Source: Acidimicrobiaceae bacterium
GTDB taxonomy: Bacteria > Actinomycetota > Acidimicrobiia > Acidimicrobiales > RAAP-2
Direction: 5' to 3'
Assembly (NCBI GenBank): GCA_003167415.1
Contig: PMTF01000020.1
Coordinates: 87,888-146,575, forward strand
Length of the DNA stretch: 58,688 nt
Below, piece by piece: positions 7,995-16,852 of this stretch. How positions within the stretch are numbered: position 1 is the stretch's first letter; every line of letters starts with the position of its first letter. The notes under the pieces are model-generated. The model was not told where the DNA came from. It worked only from the letters and a program-made list of their open reading frames with translations, and made no database searches. Made by a program: the position numbers and the translations under genes.

Positions 7995-8245
7995 GTGCCA
8001 TTGATGACAGGATTCGCGAAGTCCTGAAGGAGCACGGACGTCTCCCGATTGAAGTTGGTTCGTTACGCGATGATGACGATCTTTACGAACACGGTCTGAC
8101 ATCCCACGCCAGCGTCAACGTCATGCTGGCCCTAGAGGACGTGTTCGACGTTGAGTTTCCCGACGTCCTATTACGCAAAGGGACCTTTCAATCGATAGCG
8201 GCTATCCGCTCGGCGCTGGTGTCGTTAGGCGTTGAGGTTTCCTAG
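7991..8245 (+). CDS. stand-alone acyl/aminoacyl carrier protein
   Basis: An 84-residue acidic carrier protein starting at ATG 7991 and overlapping the acpS stop. The prosthetic-group site is G-L-T-S-H-A-S, with Ser in place of the usual D-S-L setting, followed by 'VNVMLALEDVFDVEFPDVLL'. The 'GLTS.ASV..MLALE' version is, as I recall it, typical of the small carriers charged by SerRS-like amino acid:[carrier protein] ligases in Bradyrhizobium and relatives, not of fatty-acid ACP. No such ligase is visible here; the ATP-grasp protein on the facing strand is a possible alternative loader (inference). Confidence 0.88.
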   Translation: MSAIDDRIREVLKEHGRLPIEVGSLRDDDDLYEHGLTSHASVNVMLALEDVFDVEFPDVLLRKGTFQSIAAIRSALVSLGVEVS

Positions 8246-8338
8246 GAGATCCTTGCTCCACGAGGTAGCAGCGAGTTGGCCATCACAGTGTTTCGAAACG
8301 ATGCTTGGAATCATTATCGAGAGTCGGGGGATGATCGA

Positions 8339-9568
8339 TCAGTCGTAACTCCAGGTCACCTTTAGAATCTCATCAATTTTGGCTATGGTTTGGGCTAGTT
8401 CCTCGTGAGAAACTGCGGCGCCGTCTACGCGCAAGAGGTGAGTGTTGAAACTCGACTGCTGAATGCTGAGAGCATCGCCGGGCCGCAAATTGAACTCCAT
8501 GCGATCGATGCCAAGTTCATCTTTTAACGCACTCAGCTCCGACACCCCAGTCACTGACTCGACACCTGTGGCTCCTTCGGGGGCAACAATAAAGTGAAAA
8601 TAAGCGACGCGAGAGTCCGCATTATGCGGCCAATCTCCCATCTCTTCCCCCAGCGCCAGTTTCATGGCCCATGCGACGAGTGAAGGTCCTCCAATTCGTT
8701 CAAGGAGCCCGGGTATAACCCCGCCAGTTCTGCCGTTGACTTCTACGACGCGAGGCCCATCGGGCGTCATTTTCATTTCGGTATGGATACCCCCGTCGCG
8801 GATGCCGACCGCGCGAGCAGCAGCGCCTGCGAGCTCGCAGGCGCTTTCCCAATCGCTGGGGTTTAGATCGCTGGGAACAAACCCCCCCGTATCGCGAAAT
8901 GGTGGGGCGTAAGGCAGTCGCCCTGAGACCATCACGTGGCTATATTTCCCGTCGCGGGCGACCGACTCCACGGAAACGACATCGGAAAAGAGTTGATGCG
9001 CATTCCTCGTGTCTGGGAGCCACTCCTCAAGAATGAACTCCTCAGAAGGCTCACATCTGTGCAGAGCATCAGAAACATCCTCGATACTGCGTACGAGGAA
9101 GGTGTCGCGGCCGCCGGTCCCAGATCGCGGCTTCAAGACAGCAGGAAAAGGAATCTTCGCGGAAGGAAAGTTGTTTAGGTTTACGCCCGCAAAGGCCGGC
9201 CCCGGGATATTTGCATTCGCCAGCGCTTGCCGTTGCAGCAACTTGTCACTGAGTATCGTCGCGGTTCGTTGGGAGTGGAATTTTAGTCCCAGTCCTTCGG
9301 CGACGACGGAGGCGAGCATGATGGCTGCATCGCTAAATACCACGATTCCATTCAGTTGAAATCCGCGCAATTTCTCGATTACGGCGCTGTCGTCCAACCC
9401 TGTCACGTCGGCCACTTCGCCCAATCGACTGAGGATCCGAGATGGCGCATCTTCGTTCCACCCAACGACCCACACGATCCGACACAACCCGCTCGCCGCC
9501 TCAACCAGGGTGAATATCGGAAGCATGGTCTGATTTTCGAATACCGCGAGGCGAGGAAGTTCAGGCAC
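8339..9568 (-). CDS. ATP-grasp ligase (paralogue of 42291-43616)
   Basis: This 409-residue ATP-grasp protein starts at GTG. An N-terminal Rossmann-like domain (about 1-100) is followed by the ATP-grasp fold: 'SDKLLQRQALANANIPGP', the lysine strand 'FPAVLKPRSGTGGRDTF', the hinge 'EEFILEEWLPD' and the metal site 'HTEMKMTPDGPRVVEVNGR' (about 270-290). Members join a carboxylate to an amine or thiol through an acyl phosphate, as in L-amino-acid ligases. It faces the acpS/ACP pair convergently and lies downstream of the FAD oxidoreductase on the same strand. The close paralogue at 42291 sits in a MetA/MetY operon. Substrate unknown. Confidence 0.85.
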   Translation of the reverse strand: MPELPRLAVFENQTMLPIFTLVEAASGLCRIVWVVGWNEDAPSRILSRLGEVADVTGLDDSAVIEKLRGFQLNGIVVFSDAAIMLASVVAEGLGLKFHSQRTATILSDKLLQRQALANANIPGPAFAGVNLNNFPSAKIPFPAVLKPRSGTGGRDTFLVRSIEDVSDALHRCEPSEEFILEEWLPDTRNAHQLFSDVVSVESVARDGKYSHVMVSGRLPYAPPFRDTGGFVPSDLNPSDWESACELAGAAARAVGIRDGGIHTEMKMTPDGPRVVEVNGRTGGVIPGLLERIGGPSLVAWAMKLALGEEMGDWPHNADSRVAYFHFIVAPEGATGVESVTGVSELSALKDELGIDRMEFNLRPGDALSIQQSSFNTHLLRVDGAAVSHEELAQTIAKIDEILKVTWSYD

Positions 9569-9773
9569 TAGGTCTCTTCAACTTTCGCGGCGCCCGCTGG
9601 ACGACTATGTTCGGGAAAAAACACGGGGGACTCTCATCGCGCCTACTCTATGGCACCGCTGGTCCGATAATCGTCCCCAAGGATTCCAGACGACCTCTCT
9701 TAAGTAGGAGTTTGACCGGAACATTGTTGCGACGGGAGTTCGGGCGTAACCTTCAGACAAACAGCTACCAACT

Positions 9774-10967
9774 TTAGGGCTTCGCGCGGGCAAGATTGCG
9801 AGCCACACGACGCGCGGCAAAGTACGCACCGACAGCAAACCGCTGCGCTGGACCAAAACTATTGGCGGCGGCGGGTCCCACAAAATAGAGACCTGGCACC
9901 GTCGACTCAAAATGGGCATTAAGTATCGGTGTCTTCTGAACGCTTTCGATACGGTTACGCAGCGATTGGTCAAGAAATGAAATCCGATCGGTATTCACTC
10001 GGTACCCCGTGGCGGCGATCACGTGGTCGACACGTACTTCGCGCGAATCTTCGTTCTTCCCGATCGCCAGATTAAGTACGACCCGGTCATCTTCGATCGT
10101 CGCTTTCTGAACTTCAGAGTCGACGCTGGTCGCAACGTTACCAAGTACAGCGTCCTTTATGAACCAACCTCCCGAAGGACCGGCATGCCTCTTCGTTTGA
10201 AGCAGTCGCCAACGCTGAGGAAGAAAATGAAAAATAAGTGGCGCCGCGCAAAAGAACCTGGATCGCCATCCAGGACCTATGCCAGAGGTGGGCGCGCGAA
10301 GCCCGTCGAGCCATGTTCTAGGAAGTCGCTGGCGGTCGTGAAACTGGAGATGACTCGCTCGGGCAATAACAATTGGACGAGCACCAACGCGACTAAGTAG
10401 GGCCGCAAGGTCCAGGGCTGACGAGCCAGCACCGACTACCGCGACGTCTCGGTCTGCGAATGAACTGAGATCGCTGTGGCGGGAACTATGCGTAGCGACG
10501 CCCTCCGGGAGCACCGCGATCTCGTCGGGAACGTGCGCAAAATAACCCACCCCCACCGCAATGACCACTTTTCGAACAGTTAGCGACTCCCCATCGTCGA
10601 GATCTATCGAGAAACCTCCCTCCTCTCCTTTGATGGATACAACTCGGACGCGTTCCAGTGAGGGGACCGCGTATTGCTGGAAAGCGAGGCCGTAGGCAAT
10701 GAAGGAACTGAGGCTCACGGGCAGGCCGAGGTCCGCGTAGGGAAGCCCCTGGTCGACGCAGTAGCGCTCTAGCGTAAATGATTGAGCAGGCTCGTAGATC
10801 GAAGAAGCGCACCCTTCGGACTTGAGCGACATACCTTCGGGCATGGACGTTTGCCAGAACTCCATTGGGATGCCGAAGATTCGATACGGCACCCCGAGGG
10901 AGTCCAAATGGGCGGCGAGGGACAGTCCGTACGGGCCGGCACCCACAATTGCCACTTCTGTGCTCAC
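9774..10967 (-). CDS. FAD-dependent monooxygenase/oxidoreductase (FMO or lysine N-hydroxylase-like)
   Basis: About 397 residues from GTG 10967, chosen because AGAAAGGGAAA lies just upstream; the longer frame adds an unconserved 22 residues. The first dinucleotide fold is 'VAIVGAGPYGLSLAAHL' at the very start, and the second, for NAD(P), is 'VAVVGAGSSALDLAALLS' (about 175-192). The C-terminus has 'VIAATGYRVNTDRISFL' and 'FESTVPGLYFVGPAAANSFG'. This is the layout of flavin N-monooxygenases and related oxidoreductases. The group with ACP and ATP-grasp genes suggests tailoring of a small molecule. A fragment of a second copy lies at 5844-6026. Confidence 0.85.
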   Translation of the reverse strand: MSTEVAIVGAGPYGLSLAAHLDSLGVPYRIFGIPMEFWQTSMPEGMSLKSEGCASSIYEPAQSFTLERYCVDQGLPYADLGLPVSLSSFIAYGLAFQQYAVPSLERVRVVSIKGEEGGFSIDLDDGESLTVRKVVIAVGVGYFAHVPDEIAVLPEGVATHSSRHSDLSSFADRDVAVVGAGSSALDLAALLSRVGARPIVIARASHLQFHDRQRLPRTWLDGLRAPTSGIGPGWRSRFFCAAPLIFHFLPQRWRLLQTKRHAGPSGGWFIKDAVLGNVATSVDSEVQKATIEDDRVVLNLAIGKNEDSREVRVDHVIAATGYRVNTDRISFLDQSLRNRIESVQKTPILNAHFESTVPGLYFVGPAAANSFGPAQRFAVGAYFAARRVARNLARAKP

Positions 10968-11364
10968 AGTTTCCCTTTCTGAGTCGCAGCCAATGCAGAT
11001 GCAGGGAGACGGCGACTCGCCGCACTTTGGCACTCATCCACTCGAATCACCGCCTCAGACGCTAGCCAACGCACGCGCATTGGTGGCGCCTGTCCCTGCC
11101 AATGACGGTGGAGAGGCGAGGAGGGGACGCACATGGCGCTGCCTCGCCATAAAACTGCCGAGAAGAGACTTGAATTTGGGGTTTTTAGTGAGAGTCTTCC
11201 TATTGAGCGTGAGTAATGGAACGAGACGATGCGACGCCGGTCAGTGAGTTTCCCGACCGGAACTGGCAACGGTGATCAATGCTGATTAGGTTGCGCTGGT
11301 GAATGCCAGTCGTGCCGGTCGGCAATCGTGAGGCCTCAGCGCCGTAAACGAACTTGGCGCAATC
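10968..11364. promoter_or_regulatory. divergent intergenic region
   Basis: About 400 bases separate the flavoprotein gene (leftward) from the ATP-grasp gene (rightward), so promoters for both should lie here. I see no recognisable gene, riboswitch or strong palindrome. Short reading frames in it have no familiar features. Confidence 0.35.
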
Positions 11365-12501
11365 ATGGTTGAAACGTCACTCGACCCCAAGCCCGCGGTT
11401 GTTTTTGTGGACGACGAGCGTTGGTATTCATTCCTACAGTTAGCGGCCATTCTCCAAAGAGCCGGACTGCGAACCGTGCGAATCTCAGTGGGCCCGTCAA
11501 TGTGGAGGCCCGAGAACCTGCTCTTCAGCCGAAACGTGTTTCTTGCCGAACCGCCGAGTCCGGAACAGCTTGCAGAGATCCTGGCGAATGAGAATGTCGT
11601 CGACGTACAGCCAACAGAACGGCTCGCGAAAACGTCCTACTCCGCCCTCGACCTGCTTCCCCAACCGCAACGGTCAAACATATGGGCCGGTCGATTGGCG
11701 ATTCTTGACAAGCAGAACAATGAAACATTGTTTCGCGAGATCGGACTGCGCTCTCCAGAATCCCTTCCAGTTGGGACGACCCCGGAGAACGAGGCCGTCG
11801 CGCGTCTCTCTTTGCCGATCGTCCTCAAGCGTCGAATTGGTTCGTCGGGTTCCGGCGTCAAGGTCTTCACCTCACTTGAGGATCTTCGGGAATACGTCGC
11901 AGCGATTGAGTCTCCCGATGAATGGCTTTATGAACAGTTCATTCAAGGTCGCTCTTTCGTCTATGCCGCGTGCGTTAGCGACGAAGGCATAGACGTCATG
12001 GCTACATATAAGGTCCTTGAACGCGAGCATCTCAGCGGTCCTTCCAGCGTGATGGAGTTTCAAACCGACCCACACCTGGTGGAGAGCGGAAGGATCTTGA
12101 TTAATGCCCTTCACATTCGCGGACTCATTTGCTTTGACATTATTCGAGATTCGAATGATGTCGACTGGATTCACGATGTTAACCCTCGAGTTTTTGGGGG
12201 CCTCACCACGTGTCAACTAGCCGGATTTGACTTTCGAGGTGCATATCTTCGATGCCTTGGGGTTGACGTTGACGTTCAATCGAGCCCCCTCGATACGCCG
12301 ACGACAATCTCATTTGGTTTTCCAGAAGGTGGAAGAGAATTGCTCCGATCTGCGCCGTATCGGGTTTCTTGGGTTAGGGCACTTCGTTGGATCTGGAGCC
12401 ACTGGAGACTCCTTGGCTCTCGATATTTTCTCGCCTTCGTCATTGATCGACCTGTCACCGCATGGCGACATTATTTCAAACGATCTGAGCATCAACGCTG
12501 A
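11365..12501 (+). CDS. ATP-grasp protein (carbamoyl-phosphate-synthase-like)
   Basis: A 378-residue ATP-grasp protein starting at ATG. It shows the lysine strand 'LPIVLKRRIGSSGSGVKVF' (about 152-170), the hinge 'DEWLYEQFIQGRSFV' and the metal-binding 'DVDWIHDVNPRVFGGLTT' (about 270-290). A polar C-terminal tail has a hydrophobic stretch 'SHWRLLGSRYFLAFVI'. It is of the general carboxylate-amine ligase type but is not the close paralogue of the other two in this window. It is the first gene of a rightward run with two GT2 genes, so it may attach an amino acid or similar group to a glycan precursor (inference). Confidence 0.8.
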   Translation: MVETSLDPKPAVVFVDDERWYSFLQLAAILQRAGLRTVRISVGPSMWRPENLLFSRNVFLAEPPSPEQLAEILANENVVDVQPTERLAKTSYSALDLLPQPQRSNIWAGRLAILDKQNNETLFREIGLRSPESLPVGTTPENEAVARLSLPIVLKRRIGSSGSGVKVFTSLEDLREYVAAIESPDEWLYEQFIQGRSFVYAACVSDEGIDVMATYKVLEREHLSGPSSVMEFQTDPHLVESGRILINALHIRGLICFDIIRDSNDVDWIHDVNPRVFGGLTTCQLAGFDFRGAYLRCLGVDVDVQSSPLDTPTTISFGFPEGGRELLRSAPYRVSWVRALRWIWSHWRLLGSRYFLAFVIDRPVTAWRHYFKRSEHQR

Positions 12502-12606
12502 TTGCGCCAGTGGTCACCTGATTCGTGGACGCACTGTTACGAGATCTCTTCGCTCCGAAATCTCGATACTTCGTGGCGAAATCAAGTTCAAACTAACATT
12601 CTCCAC

Positions 12607-13491
12607 ATGGAATACAGGGCTTCTTTCATAATTCCAGCATTTAATGAGGAATTGCGAATTAGAGGCTTACTCGGCGCGCTGACCGACCCAACGCTGATTG
12701 GTCAATGCGCGATTTTTGTTGTCTGCAATGGCTGCACCGATAAGACAATGGAGGTAGCGCAAGAGTACGAGGGCGTAACAGTCGTTGAAATCCAAGACGT
12801 TGGAAAGCACTTCGCCCTCAACGAAGGTGATCGACTCGCCGGAGACATATTCCCGCGGTTCTATTGCGACGCAGATTTTCAGATTAACAGTGAGTCAATT
12901 ATCCGAATGATCGACTTCTTGTCGGTTGATGACGCGATCGTGGGTGGTCCTCACGCCACATTTGATTACGCCCACCGGCCTTGGAGCGTGAAAAAGTTTT
13001 ACGAGGCGCGGGCCACGCTTCCGTTCCTCTCGAATTGGTTCGACGCCAATCTTGTGGGTCGAGCCGTATATGGAACGAGTCGCCGGGCGCGATTAAAATT
13101 CGGCAAATTTCCGCGGCTTCGCAACGACGACACATTCTTCTACGCCCAGTTCGAGGATTCCGAAAAGTTTGAGATCCCCGGAGCCGCGGTCTCAGTTTCT
13201 ACGCCACATTCTCTGCGCGAACTCATTCGAAACGAGGTGAGAGTATTCAAGGGAAACCGCGAATTCATTGCGTACTTGAGTCAGCAAGATCACGAACGTA
13301 GCCGCATCGTCCAAGACGACGTTCCCTTCGTTCGAAAACTGCTTCGAGGCGCCAACGTCGTGCGGGGATGGCTTCGTGGAATAAACATATCGAGTTACCC
13401 GACTCTTGCCGTGTACACATCCATCATCGTCGCCATTTGGGTGAATCTCGAAATCGTCGAACGTCTCCAGCGACCAATTCGGTGGCGTTAG
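12607..13491 (+). CDS. GT2 family glycosyltransferase
   Basis: About 294 residues from ATG 12607; the TTG-initiated longer frame from 12502 adds an unconserved stretch. The GT-A fold starts at once with 'ASFIIPAFNEELRI', then 'VVCNGCTDKTMEVA', the nucleotide-sugar-binding 'RFYCDADFQI' (D-A-D as the DxD) and 'RNDDTFFYAQF' further on. A C-terminal hydrophobic segment 'YPTLAVYTSIIVAIWVNLEIV' may anchor it to the membrane. Donor and acceptor sugars are unknown. It follows the ATP-grasp gene by 105 bases and precedes another GT2. Confidence 0.82.
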   Translation: MEYRASFIIPAFNEELRIRGLLGALTDPTLIGQCAIFVVCNGCTDKTMEVAQEYEGVTVVEIQDVGKHFALNEGDRLAGDIFPRFYCDADFQINSESIIRMIDFLSVDDAIVGGPHATFDYAHRPWSVKKFYEARATLPFLSNWFDANLVGRAVYGTSRRARLKFGKFPRLRNDDTFFYAQFEDSEKFEIPGAAVSVSTPHSLRELIRNEVRVFKGNREFIAYLSQQDHERSRIVQDDVPFVRKLLRGANVVRGWLRGINISSYPTLAVYTSIIVAIWVNLEIVERLQRPIRWR

Positions 13492-13617
13492 TGAAAGTTA
13501 GGATGCAGATTAAGCCCGTTTCTCACCTAAACGTATTGGAGAGAGGGTTCATTCATTGCTCATTGACATTCGATATCAAACAGCCTTGGGCAGACGTGGC
13601 CGCGTAAAGGCAACAAA

Positions 13618-14520
13618 TTGAAACTTGTGTCCATTGTCGTGACGTACCAGTCGGCCGGAACGATCGAACGTTGCCTCAGATCGCTCAAGGAATCTACAAA
13701 ACACACGGAAATCATTGTCGTCGACAATGCGTCGTCCGACGACACTGTGAAAGTCATCAGCGACCGATTTCCCGACGTGCATCTCATTCAATCGACCACC
13801 AATCTGGGCTTCGCCGGCGGCTGCGATGTCGGTTTTGCGCAGTTGATTTCCAAGCAAGCCGATGCGACCTTCCTTTGCAACCCTGACGTCGTCGTCGAAT
13901 CGACGTGCCTCGAGTTTCTTCTTGAGGCGTTGTCGCAAGACGAAGGCTTCGGCGCCGTGAGTCCCTTGACAATTCATGAAGAATCGGGGGAAATCTTGTA
14001 CGCTGGCGCCCGATTCGACATCGAGAATCTCGATTTCGGCTTCATCGGTTGGGGGGAAGTAGATGAAGGTCAGTACCGCGAGACCGTCGCCACCGGTATG
14101 CCGACGGGCGGGTCCATGATGATCAGCGCGGGCGCACTACAGCGCGTTGGAGTTCTAGATCCGAAAACATTCCTGTTTTGGGAGGAACTCGAGTGGACCA
14201 TTCGGGCATATGCCGCTGGCTACAAAATCGGATTTGTAGCGGGCGCCAGAGCAAGTCACGCCTTCGGACATTCCACGGGAGGGACGCATTCTGCGCTTAC
14301 GACGTACTACTTCACTCGAAACCAACTTCGAATCTTCACTGAGATCTCCGGACGAAGTCGCCTCAATGTGTCACTGATTGTCCTCGTCCGCTCGCTGCGA
14401 TCGCTTATCGAGGTGTATTCGAGGTTTGGCATCGTTCGATGCTGGCGTGTGGCGAAAGCAACGGCATTTGCGTTTCTTGACTTTTGGCGCGGAAAACAAG
14501 GGAGAAGCACGAGATATTGA
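13618..14520 (+). CDS. GT2 family glycosyltransferase, rhamnosyltransferase-like
   Basis: A 300-residue GT2 with TTG start (GTG 13627 is also possible). Motifs are 'VSIVVTYQSAGTIERCL', 'IIVVDNASSDDTV', 'NLGFAGGCDVGF', the 'FLCNPDVVVE' metal site and 'FLFWEELEWTIRAYAAGYKIGF' with the catalytic E-E/D pair. This N-P-D plus F-W-E-E-L-E form is typical of WbbL/RfbF-like rhamnosyltransferases, so a deoxysugar donor is plausible. It is presumably cytosolic or membrane-associated and lies last in the run starting at 11365. Confidence 0.85.
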   Translation: MKLVSIVVTYQSAGTIERCLRSLKESTKHTEIIVVDNASSDDTVKVISDRFPDVHLIQSTTNLGFAGGCDVGFAQLISKQADATFLCNPDVVVESTCLEFLLEALSQDEGFGAVSPLTIHEESGEILYAGARFDIENLDFGFIGWGEVDEGQYRETVATGMPTGGSMMISAGALQRVGVLDPKTFLFWEELEWTIRAYAAGYKIGFVAGARASHAFGHSTGGTHSALTTYYFTRNQLRIFTEISGRSRLNVSLIVLVRSLRSLIEVYSRFGIVRCWRVAKATAFAFLDFWRGKQGRSTRY

Positions 14521-15264
14521 CTAGACGAGAGGCGAGCTTGCACTATTTCGCCCTCGTGCAGTGCATAGTCGTGACTGTGCTGTCTTCGCGACTGACCAGA
14601 CAGCAATCTCGGGCGACCAATTCATCCAACTCCATCTCGACCGAAACCGCGCCTCTCTTATCAAGCGAAACCGGTAACCTTCGTCGAACGCGCCAATGGA
14701 GCGGGTGCCGCGAAGTAGCGTCCGCGGGCGTCATCACACGACGCTCGCTCGCTCAAAGATTCCCCACTTCTAGAGGTTCATCTTTGCCGACAATCACCGT
14801 CTAACGACTCTAATATGCGCGAATGCGATCCCTAGAGACCGCGTAAGTCTAAGTGAGGCGACGCAAGTGAATTCATAGGCTGTCGTCGTTTGGGCGGTAA
14901 CGCGACCTAGCGTGCTTCGCGAACAACACTGGAGAATTCATTTCCACGACATCAAAGTCGATCGCGCGTGGACGCCCTTTGCGAAGCGATTTTAAACAAA
15001 CTCATAGCGCGATGCGCCCCTCCCATTAGGGCTCGCGGATTCATTCGCTGCCGAAGATTTGCGAAATTCAACCTTCTGCTGGACATTTTCGAGTTCATCT
15101 AAGACATTGTTCGACCCGGTTCGGCGGCGTTTATGTCGAAACGCAAGGTATTGACCGATTGAAAGCGCACGCCAAAGACGGAAATCCCAGTCGTCTGCGT
15201 AAATTGACAAAGTGTTGAGACTTCGTAGGCGGCGGCGTGATTTGAGTTTGCGAACTTGGTTTTC
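14521..15264. other. gene-free stretch before the GH26-like gene
   Basis: About 740 bases with no coding frame that I can support on either strand. Short frames exist but carry no familiar motif and look like chance. The right end must hold the promoter of the secreted GH26-like gene at 15265. Its length, in an otherwise tightly packed region, suggests lost genes. Confidence 0.4.
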
Positions 15265-16641
15265 ATGCGCAAGGGCTCATACACAAACAACTTCCTCGCG
15301 AAGACCAAGCATCGTCTAACGAAGGTCTCGACGCTCGCAGTTGCGTCGTGTGTCCTCCTCACCATGATAAACATTGACGCCTCGGCCTCATCGGTTACTA
15401 GGCACGAGAACGCGGTTCACACGCAGGCCGATATAAGCCTCACTTTTTGGTTTGGCAGTAGCCGCCTTGCGGGCCTGGCAAAGTACTGGTCGACAGTGAC
15501 GTCGCCTTCGCCGATCACGCTGTCCACTGCACCTACGACGAGCACAACGGCTGTGACCGGCGTGCCCGGCGGAAGTAGCGGTGCAACGTCAACAACGCCC
15601 ACAACTTCAGCCCCCGTGGGTGGAAATGGCGGGGGCGGTGGGACTACGACAACTCCGCCAGCGACTACAACTACGACGACCACTTCAACAGCCGCCACGG
15701 GTGTCACGGCAGCTTCTGGATTAATTACGGCCGGACCATCTCGGTCTGAGTGCGCCGAACTGAATTTCAACGACACTGGACTTGGCGCTCTTCAATCTGC
15801 GGTCACGAGTTGGGATGCGACAACCAACTCCACGGCGTCGTGCCTCTTGGCCTATATCAACGGTGCGCCATCGTGGGCTCAGTGGGAAGATCCTTGGGTC
15901 ATCGCGCCGCAATATGGCTACGCCCAGTGGGTCGCTGAGTCACCGCAGAGCCGCCAGCTGGTCCTACAGGTGGATTTGATTCCCAATAGCTTGGAGAATA
16001 CGAATAATCCGCTGAGCTGGGAGCAGTCATGCGCGGCGGGAGACTTCAATTCGTATGCCACAACCCTAGGAAACAATCTCGTCGCTGCCGGTCTGCAGAA
16101 CTCCGTAATACGTCTCGGTCCCGAAATGAACGGTTCATGGGAAGCCGATTACATGGGATCAACTGCCCAGGAGCAAAGTCTGTGGGCGACCTGCTTCGAC
16201 AACGAAGTGAATGGGTTGCGCCAAGCGGCCGGAGCGAACTTCCTCATCGACTGGAATCCCAATGCTTGCGACATTCCCTTCTCCACGATCTACCCGGGGA
16301 ACGCCTACGTTGACATCATCGGGATCGACGCCTATGACGCCTCCTGCGTATCAAGTTCGACCGTTACGTTCTCGCAGCTTGCCAACGAGCCCGACGGACT
16401 GGCCAGTGTCGAAGCCTTTGCGGTCAGTCACGGAAAGCCCATGAGCCTCCCTGAGTGGGGACTTTTCGCATCAGCGGGCGGAGACAATCCGGGATACATA
16501 AGTGGAATTGGATCCATGGTCGCCAATGGGAACTTCTCTTTCGAAGCGTTTTTCGACGCTGGATCTCAGAACACGTTGGAACTGGGTTCTGGAACCCCGT
16601 TGTCCACCGCTGCGTTCCAGCAATCGTTCGGTAACTCCTAA
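15265..16641 (+). CDS. secreted GH26-like glycoside hydrolase with Thr-rich linker
   Basis: 458 residues from ATG 15265. A signal peptide (about 1-40, 'TLAVASCVLLTMINIDASAS'-like) is followed by a Thr/Pro/Gly-rich linker (about 75-155) and a catalytic TIM-barrel-like domain. The acid/base region reads 'VIRLGPEMNGSWEADY' and the nucleophile region 'PMSLPEWGLF', in the order and spacing of GH26 beta-mannanases, with 'VDIIGIDAYD' between. GH26 enzymes normally have His before the acid/base Glu; here it is Pro. It probably cleaves or trims a beta-linked polysaccharide outside the cell. A paralogue without the long linker is at 54573-55709. Confidence 0.75.
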   Translation: MRKGSYTNNFLAKTKHRLTKVSTLAVASCVLLTMINIDASASSVTRHENAVHTQADISLTFWFGSSRLAGLAKYWSTVTSPSPITLSTAPTTSTTAVTGVPGGSSGATSTTPTTSAPVGGNGGGGGTTTTPPATTTTTTTSTAATGVTAASGLITAGPSRSECAELNFNDTGLGALQSAVTSWDATTNSTASCLLAYINGAPSWAQWEDPWVIAPQYGYAQWVAESPQSRQLVLQVDLIPNSLENTNNPLSWEQSCAAGDFNSYATTLGNNLVAAGLQNSVIRLGPEMNGSWEADYMGSTAQEQSLWATCFDNEVNGLRQAAGANFLIDWNPNACDIPFSTIYPGNAYVDIIGIDAYDASCVSSSTVTFSQLANEPDGLASVEAFAVSHGKPMSLPEWGLFASAGGDNPGYISGIGSMVANGNFSFEAFFDAGSQNTLELGSGTPLSTAAFQQSFGNS

Positions 16642-16647
16642 GAAAGC

Positions 16648-16695
16648 AATTGATCGACTCCCTGACCAAGCGTCTCGTTTGGGAATCGATCAATT
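16648..16695 (+). terminator. strong hairpin just after the GH26-like gene
   Basis: Two inverted arms of 15 bases (16648-16662 and 16681-16695) pair with one C/A mismatch around an 18-base loop, starting six bases after the stop codon. The outer ten base pairs (AATTGATCGA with its complement) are perfect. No T-run follows, so it is either a factor-dependent/atypical terminator or a protein-binding palindrome. Confidence 0.5.
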
Positions 16696-16852
16696 CAACA
16701 CTCAATCGTCGCCCCGGAGCTCGCGCGGCCTCCTTACTTTCCTCCGGGCCGCCTGTCTTTGTAGCACGTGGTACATGAGTACGGTCTGACTCCGCTCCCC
16801 TATCGTTGAGTCGGCCAAAGGAACCAGAACTTTGCGGAAAGGTCGATGACTC

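Noticed and set aside
15490-15720. Repetitive ACx/ACG run that could be taken for a tandem repeat or CRISPR-like array
   Set aside because: It is the Thr-rich linker of the GH26-like protein, in frame, without regular spacing or direct repeats of fixed length.
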